Source: Kitagawia praeruptora
Taxonomy: Eukaryota > Streptophyta > Magnoliopsida > Apiales > Apiaceae
Direction of reading: 5' to 3'
DNA length: 64,000 bases
Assembly: GCA_037693485.1 (NCBI GenBank)
Contig: CM075345.1
Coordinates: 113,265,501 to 113,329,500, forward strand
How positions within the stretch are numbered: the stretch's first letter is position 1; every line of letters begins with the position of its first letter. Shown piece by piece: positions 30,181-42,882 of this stretch. Below the pieces are notes generated by a model, which was given only the letters and a program-made list of their open reading frames with translations, searched no databases and was not told where the DNA came from. The position numbers and the translations under genes are program-made.

Positions 30181-31523
30181 ATATTGTACATGTAAATAGC
30201 CTTGGCCTGATTTATGCATCTTGCATTTGCTTTTCAAAAGGTTATCTCATTTTGTTCTTGAAATATATCCTGTTTGCTCAAGGAACCCAGGGCAGGCAAC
30301 AGAATCACGACTCTAAAGGACCCGTGGATGAAATTCTTCCGACAAAATTCTTTAATCAGAATTTAACTAGAGTTCAAATTTTAGACAGAAAAATTGCAGT
30401 TTTTTTTGTTATAGTCTATAGCCCAGTATAAAAAACAAATATTTATCTTACTGTTGGTGTTGGATTTTGGTTTTCCCTGTGATCACTTATACTACCATTC
30501 TTACTATTCACAATTCACTCCGCATGGTCTGGTCACGTATAAGCAATGTTCTAAACACTAAAATTAGGATCAAATTGACTTGTGTTATATACAAGTAATA
30601 ACAGCAGGCATCCAGATGCTTGGACAATGAAATGCTGAATTGACATTTAGGCATGACGCATTTGTGTTTAACATGCTAGCTATTTCGGTATACAATCAAA
30701 CAGTCTGTATTTAATTGTCTTTTAAGATTGTGTAGTTAATTATTTTACTCAATCTTAACTATCAATTCTATTCATGAAATTTGCCTCCTAAATTATTTTA
30801 CTTTCTGATCAAATTATTGACTTCCGATACTTACTTCTCAATGAATATGGACAGTAATTGAATATAAAATTCTCTATTTAGAGCGATAAAATTGTTCTTG
30901 TTTGGATATAGATCACCAATATGAGATACTTTCTCCATGATTAGTAAAGTGTTGAATATATATTTAAATACTTATTCCTTATCTTAGTTGTTCCTGTCCA
31001 GTTTCCAGATTTCATCACAGGTTAGACCTTCTCTGCGGAAGACTAGAATGATAATAAAATGCTATGTATCTAATTAAACTTGCACATGAATATACTTATG
31101 AACTAGATCTCATATGCTATGTACTTCTGTATTGAATAAACACGCGGCATGGAACCAAATGAACAAAATCTAATGATTGTCCTGTGATTAAAGGTAAAGG
31201 GATTTTGTGTTTGTATTTCAACATGGTTCATACAGGAATATGTCTGTGTACATACTATTTTGGATTTCTAGAGGACGATCGAATGCCTTCAGGGTGATGT
31301 CGAGACATGTATATTACAATATAATACTTTGAGTGAGTTGCAATTACTTTCTAAAGCTTGTCTACATTCAGATACAGTGCAGGAGATTATTCCTACATAA
31401 TGTTAAATGTATCTATAATATTTTTTAGCTGTCCTTAATAATTAATTTTGTTAGTATTCCAATTTTCACAATATGTATTATCATAGATATTTGATATGAA
31501 TCACATATTATTGTGTAATCTAG

Positions 31524-31819
31524 GTCTAGCTTTGTTGCAAAGGAATGATCATTTCACTGAAGTGCATCAAGATATGGTTGAGGCACCGGATGAGCTTATT
31601 CACGAGGCTGTTGTGTACCATCCTTTTGCTGAAGCTGCATATACGGTTTTGTGATGTTACATTCCTTATTAGTATTTATGGAAGTTAGTGTAGAAACCTT
31701 TCAAGACCAAACTACTACCTGTTGCAGGGTCTGTTACTTGATTTCGGGAGAAACCCTGTATTATTTCCATGTGCATGGCTTTATAGACAAGGGATATTGA
31801 CTCCATGGACCCGTAACAG
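31524..31819 (+). pseudogene. Captured exons of a class-3 (diacylglycerol-type) lipase
   Basis: Exon 1 (31524-31645) encodes LALLQRNDHFTEVHQDM, then HEAVVYHPFAEAAYT. After an intron ending TTGCAG, exon 2 (31728-31819) continues LLLDFGRNPVLFPCAWLYRQ and GILTPWTRNR before AG|GTTAAT. The two join in frame. The text matches what I know of plant lipase class-3 / Sn1-specific diacylglycerol lipase-like proteins upstream of the catalytic domain; the catalytic serine region is missing. Confidence 0.65.
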
Positions 31820-32936
31820 GTTAATACTCAATAATTTATGGTCATTGTACATTTATCTAAAGATTGATAATACTTAATTACCGTTTGTATTCGTCATAGA
31901 GTCGCCATTTCAGAATTTATAAAAAAGATTATTATCTATAATTCCAACATCTAGATTTCTTTAAGATTGTCTTTTAAGATTGTGTAGTTAATTATTTAAT
32001 CATGGTTACAATAAAAAATAGGACAATAGAAAAATAGGATATATTTATAATAACAAATAAAAATAGGACATAATTATAAATGACACTTTAAAATGGGACA
32101 TATTAGAAAAAAACCCAATTTATTAGTACAATTATTCAGGCGTAATCTAAAATGTTACTATTTTTTATGAGTAGTTTAGTTATGCAGAACAAGACTCATG
32201 TTCGGTTTTGTTGGTACAATTATTCAGGCAATGTACCAACTAAAAGATTTGTTCCCTCTTTTTCTCTTGTTGTCATCATTTTTTGTGTAGCATGCTGAGC
32301 TTACTTTTGTGCAATTTTTAGGAGTTTGAGCTTTATTTCTACTTTTGTGCAATTTTAGCTAGGTCAGATTAGGTTTTACCAATATTTGTTCTATAGCTGC
32401 AATGGGGTTATGCAATTAATTTCGGTTACATTGGTTGGAATGTCGAACAACTTTGTTATCTATCATATTTGGGTGGGTGGGTATCAATGTCGAAGAATGT
32501 CTAGTAGCATTGAAAAGTCTACATGGTTATATCTTGAAGTTTCTCAGTTAGATATCGGGATGTTAGAATTTATTCTGAGTTTAGATAAGGGATGTAATAC
32601 ATAATCTTTGTAAAACTGAATCATTCTCCTTAATAACATAAGTCTAAAAGATTTGATCTCTAGGAGAGGGGAAAATGCAATTTTGCATTTAGTGTAATTA
32701 CTATTTAAACGGAGGCACATTCCAATAAACAATGGGCTCATACTTGATAATTTCAATCTTCAGAACCTTCTAGTAAAGTCGTGTGCTTGGAAAAAAAGTA
32801 TTTTTTCTTATGTGTTTGTTCACCTCTGAATAATCTTTTCTTCATCCTCTCCTCCTTACATTGATGTGATACCATACAGAGCTCATATCCCTATTATCTT
32901 TAACAGTTCTGTTTGTCTGTTTGTATGCTTTCACAG

Positions 32937-33463
32937 GGAGAAGATAGAGACTCTTCCTAGAAAATTGATAAAGAGAGTAGCCTACGAGAGAGGAAAAGGC
33001 TGAGAAGGCAGCAATGCTGGACAAGGTTACATTCATAGTCGCTCATTGCTTTGAACAAACTTACAACACATTACTTTTATGCCTTACTAAAAGCACCTGC
33101 TATTTGTTTTGCAGAGCATTGAAAATGAATTGCTTAATCGTCTGAAAGAAGGTGTATACAGGGATCTATACGATCCTGTTAAAGAATACAATAAGCTTAC
33201 CGATGCTATTACTCAACATGAAGAAGAAGATGTTTGTATTTCTGTTACTCCTATTATTATTTTTATTCTTTATTTTTCCCATTTTATGGTGTTTGCATTT
33301 AGTTGTTTGGTACCCTAATCAGCGAAAAACTAAATGGTTTCTATTAGCATCTGCATTGTGAATTGGTTGAAACTGAACTGAATATGAGTTGCTTCTTACA
33401 TTTTTCTATTATCTATAAAAATAGGATCGTGAGATAGAATATGTCGAAGGCTATGTAGACATC
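32937..33463 (+). pseudogene. MAK16: Captured MAK16 exons
   Basis: Three pieces in order: 32937-33025 (REKIETLPRKLIKRVA, then after a one-base shift REEKAEKAAMLDK), 33115-33231 (SIENELLNRLKEGVYRDLYD, then PVKEYNKL) and about 33425-33463 (DREIEYVEGY). Introns have GT..AG borders. This is the C-terminal half of MAK16, a conserved nucleolar factor for 60S ribosome assembly. The frameshift and missing N-terminal exons make it non-functional. Confidence 0.85.
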
Positions 33464-34696
33464 ACTGTTTTAAAACGATTTTTAGACAACAGTGATTTAT
33501 GTTAATACTATGTCAACCTTTTAATTTGTTCTTGTATGATTTTTTTTTACAGAGTCCGAACATGCAGTAATACTATGGAGTAATATTATTTTTAAAAATT
33601 CTTCTGATTCTTTTATGTTACTTATATTTATTATTGACATGTCTAGTAAAGTTACAACATACAATTCCATTTGCGCTAATATCTTTTTTCGTGTTCTAAA
33701 CATTAAAGTTAAAAGATTTTTAATGTTGGATGATTTCAGGGGACAAGAAAATGTAGCTACTTGGGGACCTGGTATTGCAAATACCTGGTAGTTCTGCGCT
33801 TTTGGTATTGGTTAACAACTTAAAGTAATGTAGTCTGCATCTGTTTTGGAGACAGAACATGATGTAGTAATTCAAGTTGTTATGCATCTGATATAAACTT
33901 TTGGTTGTGCACAAGTGTAGCTAATTCTAGTGCCTTGATAGTTTGGTATCTTGTTAAGTGATATAGTTTGGTATCTTGTTAAAGTAATGTTGATGGATAA
34001 TGTACATGTTGGTGGTTGGATGTTTTTTGTGAATGGTTTAATATAAATGGTTGGATATATTGTGAATGGTCCAGTTTTTAATTTTTTGGTATGCATTGAA
34101 AGACAACGATTTATTTAATTGGCTCATAAACAAATGTCTAATGGTATCAAATACATCGAAAATTTTATCAAATAATGATGTCTAAAACAAAGATATACAT
34201 CACATTTTTTCTACAATATCTGATGTCTAAAAACAAATAGAAATCACTTTTGATTTATAAAATCTGATGTCTAAGAGACACATATAAATGAGTTTTTTTC
34301 TGTAAAAACTGATGTTTATACCTACTATAGACATCGGTTTTTGTTTGAAAAAACTGATATTAATAAGAACATTAGACATCAGCCTAGAATGATGTCTAAG
34401 ATAACTATAGACATCTTTTCCAAAGAAAGGAAGTGATGTGTATGTGAAAAATAACTTAGTTTATTATATGTTTTCTAGAATATATGGCATGCAAGTTGTT
34501 TATAAAATTAATTATATGTAACCTATTTTATAGAACAACTGATGTGTATTGAAGGAAATACCGATGTCTATGTTAGCATAGACATCAGTTTCTGACCGAT
34601 GTCTAGAATAGACATCTCCGACCTAGACATCACATGCAAAATAACATAGACATCGGCCATAAACTGATGTCTATTGACCCTTTTCTTGTAGTGTAA

Positions 34697-35339
34697 ATGT
34701 TGAAGAGTACGACTAATAACATGCCTCGAGTTTAATCTATAATATTTGGTTAAATGGATTATATTACACGGAAACATTATATCACGAGAGGTTTAATTGG
34801 ATCATCAATTATTATTATTATTTGGGTAACAATGATGTATTACTACATGCCGCTCATTGTTTATAGTTTTATAATGGGATATTAAAATTATTGCCAACGT
34901 AATAATAACCTAAAGGGTTACATAATAAGAATGTTTAAAAGGAGTTTTAATTTAAATTAAATCATTAAATTCGAAATTAGTTATTTAGTTGGTTGAGCTG
35001 GTCTTAAATAATTATTTAAAGGAATTCGAATTTAATATTAAAACCTAAATCAGATTGGTTTAGAGAAGCCCAAACGATTTAGAGTTTTAAGGCCTAACTT
35101 TCTCCCTATAAATACATGATGATGTATTGTTTTAGGGTTATCTTTTGCAAAATCGTTTTTATCAAAACCTTAGCAGTTCTACATCAAGAGAGGCTAGAGA
35201 GAGAGAGAGAGAGAGAGAGAGATTGAGGGCTTGTTTTCGGCTAGTACCGACTCCGGCGATTGTTGGACAATCGAGCGTTCGTGTGGACTTATTAGAGACG
35301 CAGATCTTGGATCAAGGGCTGCGTGGTGATTGCATCTAA
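34697..35339 (+). other. Right part of the solo LTR with TATA box and GA repeat
   Basis: TATAAATA at 35107-35114, GA microsatellite at about 35196-35222, then a GC-richer leader. No gene. The open frame after 35145 is a by-product of the repeat. Confidence 0.5.
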
Positions 35340-35508
35340 GGACCTCCATCTTTCTGAATTCGTAAAGCTCTTAAAAGGTATGATTTCATTTCTCCATAAT
35401 CAGTCATGTCTTGTACACGGATCCTATGGTTAAGGTTTCAGATTTTATTGTTTTTACGACTATTTTTGCTGCGTTTATTGCCCAGAAACCCAACAACTTT
35501 TGCTATCA

Positions 35509-36715
35509 TTTTCAACCAACAGTAGCTATTTACGACCGTTTTTTTCAATTCGCTTATGACCCCTTTTTCTTATTGTGATATAATAGTTGATCATCGCACA
35601 CACTCTACCAGATGCCATTTAGACCTAATAACGTAACAACCTACCTAGTTAGCTAAATATAAATTGGGGAACCTCGAAAAGGCACACATATTAAGCATTT
35701 ACATACAAATTAATTTTAAAAAAATCACAAAAAACAATTTTAACACAAATGACTAAACCTTCTCGAAATTATAGTACACTAGAACATGTATGCGTAATTG
35801 ATAACTTCAGGGGTACTTTCAAATTTGGGATCCTAGGACTTCTTACACACCCTAATCTACCTTGTAGTACAAATATTTATCTTTCTAACCTAAAATAATT
35901 TGAAAAGTGAAAATCTTTTGAGAGATGAGGAACTGTAATTCATTCACCGAAAATTAATATAAGAAGAAATGAGATAAGGGAAATTAAAGAAAATCTGTAA
36001 ATTTTCCTTTTTATAACAACTTATCGATTTAATAAGATTTTGCTATGTAATTAGACTAAATTTCCTTGGAATTTACTTCAAAGTTTAGATCATTTCATAG
36101 GTATAATATAAAAATGTTTGGGTTTATATACAGGTTTCGCAAATGATCTTGTATTTGTTTATATTGTACCTGACAGTAGTGGATATAATGAATTATACAT
36201 TGTACATATGTATATTAATTATATTACCAAGGTCATTTGTCAGCATTTGTATTTTTATTTAAGTAGACAATCATACAGGAATTACTAAAAATGTTAATTT
36301 AGTATCTAATAAGTGGAGTGAACTTATCTCGTGCCAATGAACTTGAATATCGGCTTGGAGTTGACTATTTTTTGTAATTTTGAGGTATTTTTGCAACATT
36401 TTAGAAAGTAATGATTTCTCGAAAGATCTAATTTTAGGGTGAATTTTGGCTGAAAAGAAAAGGATTGGTTACCTTTGTTACATCCATGTAAAATTTGTAA
36501 TAGGGTTTTATAGATAACCCTTGCATACGATTTTGGTTGGATACCAAACTTTTGACTTCGATATATACAAATTTATTGAAGTTTGTTTTCTTTCTCTCTT
36601 GTCTATTAAATATTGATTTCACAAGCTACATTATATGCTTCATTGTTATTTCATAATGGTTTCTCCTTCTATGAGAGGCTAAACACATTTTAGGATGTTA
36701 ATGATGATACTTAAT
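35509..36715. other. AT-rich intergenic stretch without a gene
   Basis: 35514-35577 is the right end of the older repeat with CGACC words. The remainder is AT-rich with no supported gene. The Tat Gypsy inserted at its right end (target TTAAT, 36711-36715). Confidence 0.6.
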
Positions 36716-37433
36716 TGTTATGCCCAAATCTGGCATAATAGCTAAATTGATTTAATTAGCTAAATTGATGGTTCATAATCTATGATGGGCCTAGAGGATG
36801 AAGATTGGGTCACTAAAGCCCATTATTGGAATCAGCCCAACGTGTCTTGGCAAAGGGATCGCTACAGGGAGCACAGAGCCTCGCTGGCGATGCCTGTCAA
36901 GGGATCGCTTCGCTTGTGCATCACATTTATCACTTATAGCAAGATCACTCCTCTGGAAGGCTCATAGCGAGGCCTCCATGAGGTCGCTTGGGCAGACTGG
37001 GATCGCTTCGCATGGCCAGGCCTTCATGAGGTCGCATGCAAGGGCCCTGATGGATCTTTTGTTGAATAAGTCTATCCGTTCAAGGTCATGGGCTTCTACA
37101 GCTGGATCATGAATTAAGGATAAGATTGGTGACTCATTGCCATGTCAGCCCTAGATACATGGGCTTGGACCTTGGCTTATCTCTTTAAACCCTAGCCCGT
37201 CTAGGTAACTTGTGGCCCAAGAACTACGTCAGGCTTGATCCCTATAAATAGGGTACGTAGGCACCTTGATACATGATGACAAACAGTTTACCTGAAATCA
37301 CCTATCAAGCTCAGCCACATTCATACACACAAACCCTAATCACTCTTCTTCTTATAAACAAAATATCCGTATTTTGTTCCACCAATCCAGTAAACCTCCG
37401 CAAACATTGTTATACCAATTTCTCCCTATAACA
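36716..37433 (+). repeat. 5' LTR of Tat element
   Basis: TGTTATGCCC...ATAACA. TATAAATA at 37243-37250. Rich in GATCGC, AGCGAGG and GAGGTCGC words. Confidence 0.95.
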
Positions 37434-37434
37434 T

Positions 37435-37451
37435 CTGGCGCTAGAAGGAGG
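37435..37451 (+). other. Primer binding site candidate of Tat element
   Basis: CTGGCGCTAGAAGGAGG starts one base after the 5' LTR. TGGCGC-type primer sites are usual in plant Ty3/Gypsy elements. I cannot say which tRNA. Confidence 0.7.
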
Positions 37452-37475
37452 GGTCAGTCATTGACTGGGAGAACG

Positions 37476-39920
37476 ATGACTAAATCTCACAAGAAGAGGA
37501 ACGGAGAGGGGGAGACCCCGGGGTCGCATAGGAGGAATAAAGACGACCCCCAGAAGAAGAACCCATCAGAAAGCGAGGCCCGTAGAGAAGGAATCGTGGA
37601 AGAGTTTGAGGAAGAATTTGAAAAGGAGCAGACCCCCCCTGTTGTCCAACAGACAGCCTTGCCTGGCGAAGTCATGTCGTTCTTGAAAGGCCTGGGCGAT
37701 CAAATGGTCGAGGTGAGGGCCTCGGTGGCCAAAATGGAGAAGCGACATAATTCTAGAGGCTTCAAGAGGAATATGAGGACAGGGGATCGAACCCACCAAG
37801 CAGAAAGTAGCAAGGGTCCCACCAAGAGGCTAATTGGGGACTTTGATGATGTAGTGACAGATCGAACGAACCCTGATTGGGAGGAGGAAGTAGCTACGAA
37901 TGATAAAGAGGGATCGAAAGCGAAGCCCGCCTCGTCGGAAGGACGGTCCGTTAGTGTCTTTGACCGTGTTGGAAAGAAACTTAGTGAGCATGATCTTCGT
38001 CTCAAGTTGGAAAAGCTCAAATCTAACAAAGATGGAGGTCCCAAGGATAAGAGTAAGGGCTCTCAACCCGCATCTCCTCGAAAAGATCGTGAGCGGTCAT
38101 ATCGTCGCAATGACAGACCCCCCTCTCCTCGCAGAGAGCGCGAGCGGTCTCATCATCGCGAAGACAGACCCCCTTTCAATCGAGAAGGAGAACGATCCCC
38201 ACATCGCGAGGGAGACCCCAAAAATAAGGAACGCAGAAATGATCAAGAAGCGTCTAGTGCCCCTAAAAAGACTCAGTCTCATCATGCAAGTACTGGAGGA
38301 AAGAAGGATGGGAACAAAGAGGGCAGGATTGGTGACTATAAGCTGGAAGAGTTGAAAAAGGCCCTAGATGCAATGGATAGTGAGAAAGGAATTTTTAGCA
38401 CAATGGGCTCTACTTCGCCCTTTACACATGAAATTCGGACCGCTCCATTACCCTTAGTATTCCGAGGTCATCACTCTGATATGACCTACAATGGGAATAC
38501 TGATCCAGCGGAGTTCGTGGTTCGATTCAACAACGAGATGGATGTATATCAGGTCTCACTTCTCGCGAGATGTAGGTTGTTTGCGGCTTCGCTAAGAGGA
38601 AGCGCACAGCAGTGGTTCTCGAAGCTAGGAACCCTGGTTGTCATTGATTCATGGGAGCAGCTCGTGGACATATTCATTAAACAGTTTCAATCCTCAATGC
38701 TCTATGCACCTCCTGTGTCCACATTGGCAAACATAAAGCAGAGGGAAGGAGAGACTCTCCATGATTACTTCAAAAGGTTCAATGCAGAGGTACCTCGCGT
38801 GCGAGGTGCAAATGACGAGGCTGTAAAAAATTTCCTCATCGCTGGGGTAAAAGAAGGAACTGACTTTTGGAAGAAATTACAGGAGCAAACCCCCAGCACA
38901 CTCTCAGAGTTACATAAGGTCGCTGAGCCCTTTAAGCGTGTTGAAAAGTCGCTTGCAGATCTTAAGAAGAATGGTGAAAGGGGTAATTGGAATAAAAACA
39001 GGGGAACGAAGAGGAAGGACTCCAGAAGTCCTAAACGAAGGTGGGATCGAAGTAGGAGCCCCAGCCCGAAAAGGAGAGAGCGCGATCCGCCTAGGCGATC
39101 CCCGCCTCGAGCTCGCCCTCCTAGAAGCGAAGACAAATTCATCCCTCTGGTGGCCCCAATTGATCATATCTATGCAGTCAATGCAAGCAAGGGAATATTC
39201 AGGAAACCTGCACAGATGGGCCCAAAGGGGACTGCGGACACTAGCAGGTATTGTGCCTTTCATGAACAAACAGGGCATGATACAACGACTTGCAGGGAAC
39301 TCAAGCAACAGGTGGATCAATTAATTCGAGATGGGAAGTTAACTGAGTGGGCTGTTCGCGAGGTAAAGAAACACAATCCCAAGTCTTGTCTCGGTTACAA
39401 TCAAGCCCCACCACCCGAACAGAATCCAATCATCAATGAAAGAGAAACGCGAGGAGGAAGTATTCATGTGATAATTGGAGGACCCCATATTGGGGGAAAC
39501 AGCAATAAGGCCAGGGAGAGGTACGCTCGCGAAGCTAAGGAGCGACCCCTCACTAATGTCCACCACCTGCAGGAACGACCCCCAAAGCTTTTTAAGGGGG
39601 AAGACACAAATATCATGTTTACTGAAGAGGATGCAAAGTGGGTGCATCACCCCCATTCAGATGCCCTCGTTGTCCGAATTCGTATCGGGTCACAGAATGT
39701 TTACAGAGTCCTTGTGGACAATGGGAGCGCAGTGAATGTCCTGACCTACGAGGTCTATCAGAAAATGGGGTATGTGGACAAAGACCTTATCCCAACAGTG
39801 GGACATCTTTATGGTTTTACTGGAGCTTCAGTTAATGTCAAGGGTCTCATAAGGCTTCCCCGTTACTTTAGGGGACGAGCCCTGCATCACCACCCAGCTC
39901 GCAGACTTCATGGTGGTTGA
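37476..39920 (+). pseudogene. gag: Gag and start of protease (Tat element)
   Basis: The likely start is ATG 37476 (MTKSHKKRNGEG), since the upstream codons lie in the LTR and primer site. The N-terminus is charged, with an SR/RD-rich repeat (PRKDRERSYRRND, PRRERERSHHRED; about residues 205-270). The Ty3-type gag domain follows (FAASLRGSAQQWFSKL near 368, REGETLHDYFKRF), a second Arg/Ser/Pro-rich stretch, a CHHC motif CAFHEQTGHDTTTC near 590, and protease VLVDNGSAVNVL near 745. A one-base gain in the C run at 39858-39861 shifts the protease out of frame; the proper frame resumes in the next part, where FMVVDQPSAYNAIVGRP continues the protease. Confidence 0.92.
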
Positions 39921-42882
39921 TCAACCTTCGGCCTATAATGCTATTGTGGGGAGGCCGATTCTGAAGGAAATGAGGGTGGTCACTTCTATTTACCACCTAT
40001 CTATGAAATTTCCCACTCCGCATGGGGTTGGATGTGTCAAAGGGTTGCAACATGAATCTCGTGAATGCTATAACAAGGCCCTCAAGTCAGCAGAAAGAGG
40101 AAGTAATTCTATAATTGATAAAATGGAATGCGAAGAGAAAAACCGACCTCGCAAGACAACTTTTGTACCTCCAACAGATGTTAACATGATCTCAATTGAA
40201 GAACTCTCAGCTGATTATTTTAATGATATGGGAATTCAAGTAGAACCAGTACCAGGTGCTTTGATGATGGGGGCCTCGCAGCCAGTGATGGTTCTCCAAG
40301 AAGGGATCGTTGAAGAAGCCACCGATAGTGACAGCGAGGAGAGCCCAGAGCAGGTCGCTGTGCGAGCCCGAAAGGGAAAGTGGGTTCGCAAGGAAACATC
40401 TACCTTGTCAGAACTGCCAAATGGAATTACACAAACAACAACCGTTGTTACAAAGTATGGGCATGCGAATACCCATTCTTGCGAGGCGGAATCAAGTCAG
40501 GTTCGTGAATATGATCTAGACCTTGATCCTCGCATCCCCGAACATGTAGAGCGAGCCGGGGCAGCTGAAGATACAATTCCAATCCTTGTTGATGAACAAG
40601 ATCCCTCTAAGGTGTTAAAGATAGGGTCGCAACTCAGTACTGATTTGAGAAAGAGGCTTGTCGCATTTTTGAAGAAAAACCTTGATGTGTTCGCATGGTC
40701 TCATGAAGATATGGTGGGGATTGATCCCAATGTAATGTGCCACAAATTAAATTTGGATCCAAACAAGAAGGGAGTCAGACAGAAACGACGACCTATTAGT
40801 GGAGAGCGAGCTCAGGCTCTCAAAGATGAGGTGGACAGGCTACTCAAAGTCGGGCTCGTTAGGGAATCATTCTACCCTGATTGGCTCGCGAACCCTGTCC
40901 TCGTGAAAAAGCCAAATGGAAAGTGGAGGACTTGTGTGGATTTCACTGATCTCAACAAACACTGTCCCAAGGATAGCTTCCCACTACCAAGAATCGATCA
41001 GTTAGTGGATGCGACGGCTGGGCACGCACTCCTTTCCTTTATGGATGCTTATTCTGGGTACAATCAAATACCCATGTATGGTCCCGATCAAGAACACACC
41101 TCGTTCATCACAGATAGAGGGCTCTATTGCTACATAGGGATGCCCTTCGGCCTCCTCAACGCTGGGGCCACTTACCAGAGGCTCGTTAACATGATGTTTG
41201 AAAAGCAAATTGGAAAGACAATGGAAGTTTATGTAGATGACATGTTGGTCAAGTCTAAGGAGGCTGGGGATCACATCTCTCACCTCGCAGAGATGTTTGA
41301 TATATTAAGGAAATACAGGATGAAACTAAACCCCCAAAAGTGTGTCTTTGGGGTTGAATCAGGAAAATTTTTGGGGTTCATTGTCAACCATAGGGGAATC
41401 GAGGCAAACCCTGCAAAAATAAAGGCTTTGATGGATATGCGATCTCCAAGAAGTGTGAAAGAAGTTCAGAGCCTAACAGGAAGGATCGCAGCCTTAAATC
41501 GGTTCGTTTCTAAATCATCAGATAAGTGCCATGAGTTCTTCAAGGCGATTAAAAGAATTGGAAAAAGCTTCGAATGGACCCCTCAATGCGAGGAAGCCTT
41601 TCAAAATATTAAGGAACAGTTGGGCTCGCCACCTGTACTCTCTAAGCCTAAGGATGGAGAAACACTCATTCTCTACCTCGCTGTGTCAGAACATGCGGTC
41701 AGTGCAGTACTGGTTCGTGAGGAGGAAAAGGTCCAATATCCTGTATACTATGTCAGTAGAAGAATGTTAGATGCTGAGACCCGTTACACAAACATGGAAA
41801 AGCTAGCTTATGCCTTGATTTTGGCCTCGCGAAAGTTACGGCCTTACTTTCAGGCTCATAGCATTGAGGTTCGCACAGCCTATCCATTGAGACAAATAAT
41901 GCACAAACCAGAGTCTTCAGGAAGACTGTTAAAATGGACAATGGAGCTCAGCCAATTTGATATTGAGTTTAGACCTCGCGGTCCTATAAAGGGGCAGGCA
42001 CTTGCGGACTTCATTTTGGAATTTCCCCCCCAAAATGAGGAAGATAACTTGGCTATTGTGGCGACACCAGTGGACATGTCTAGCGAGGCCAAAAAGGAAA
42101 ATTCCGCCTCGTGGTGGGAATTGTATGTGGATGGGGCATCTAACAAAGGAGGAGCTGGGGCTGGGATCGAGTTGGTAACTCCGGAAGGCCGCAGGATAAA
42201 GAGTGCAGTACATTTTGCCTTTGAAGCTTCTAATAATGCAGCAGAATACGAGGCCCTCATCATTGGTCTCAAACTTGCATTGGAGATGAAGGTTGAAAAC
42301 CTCACAGCCTATAGCGATTCTATGCTGGTAACATATCAACTTTGGTGTGGATGGCAAGCTAGAGGGGAACAGATTGAGCTGTATCTGCGATGTGCACAAA
42401 GGTTGGTTAAAAGGTTCAATAATATCAGGGTGGTTCATATTAGAAGAGAAAAGAATCAAGGGGCAGATGCACTGGCAAAACTGGGGTCGCGTCGCGAGGC
42501 CACCTTACTTGGAATTATACCGCTGGAAATTCAAACAAAGCCCAGTGTGCCAGAAGAATTTGTCATGGAAGTAGCGACCCCAGGGGTAACTTGGATGACT
42601 CCAATATGGGAATATGTGAAAAGTGGAATTTTGCCTCAAGATAAAAGAGAAGCGAGGAGGGTCAAGTATCAGGCTGCTCGCTATGTTATTTACGATGAGG
42701 TTCTGTATCGAAGAGGGTTCAATACCCCTTTGCTGCGATGTGTAGACGGTGAAGAATGCACCTATATTCTGAGAGAGGTGCATGAAGGAATATGTGGCAA
42801 TCACTCGGGGGGTAGTTCGCTGACACAAAAGATCCTTCGTCAAGGGTATTATTGGCCTACATTGAAAAGAGATGCATTTTAA
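39910..42882 (+). pseudogene. pol: Protease end, RT, RNase H, archaeal-type RNase H, integrase start (Tat element)
   Basis: 990 codons. Protease end (NAIVGRP), reverse transcriptase with PNGKWRTCVDFTDLN, FMDAYSGYNQI and YVDDMLVKS near residue 440, a Ty3-type RNase H (YYVSRRMLDAETRY, about 610), then a second RNase H starting ELYVDGASNKGGAGAG near 737 with AAEYEALI and the YSDS motif. The integrase HH part (CGNHSGG...GYYWP) follows, and a TAA at 42880-42882 cuts the zinc-binding domain before its two cysteines. The frame continues unshifted in 42883-43827. Confidence 0.93.

Larger units (their letters stand above)
27204..34693 (+). mobile_element. CACTA transposon carrying host gene fragments
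   Basis: Terminal repeats CACTACAAGAAAA and TTTTCTTGTAGTG with the 3-bp duplication TAA on both sides (27201-27203, 34694-34696). Subterminal regions hold many copies of GACATCAGTT / TGATGTCTA in both orientations (27220-27350 and 34130-34680), the usual transposase-binding repeats of this superfamily. No transposase gene is visible. The interior has a pyrimidine-rich leader and exon-intron pieces of a purple acid phosphatase, a class-3 lipase and MAK16, all on the plus strand, plus long AT-rich introns. It is a non-autonomous gene-capturing element. Confidence 0.93.
26475..35508 (+). mobile_element. Probable solo LTR interrupted by the CACTA element
   Basis: Without the CACTA insertion the piece is about 1.54 kb, starting TGATAGTGTTAGTGCCC and ending TTTTGCTATCA (TGATAG/CTATCA inverted ends). 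A TATA box CTATAAATA lies at 35106, followed by GGGTTATC and a GA repeat, as in an LTR promoter. No primer site or internal genes adjoin either side. The flanks ACTTC and TTTTC only partly match, so a target duplication is not proven. Confidence 0.55.

Noticed and set aside
36782..37112. Short frames inside the Tat LTR, repeated at 47699-48029
   Set aside because: They lie wholly in the LTR upstream of the TATA box and are present only because both LTRs are the same sequence.
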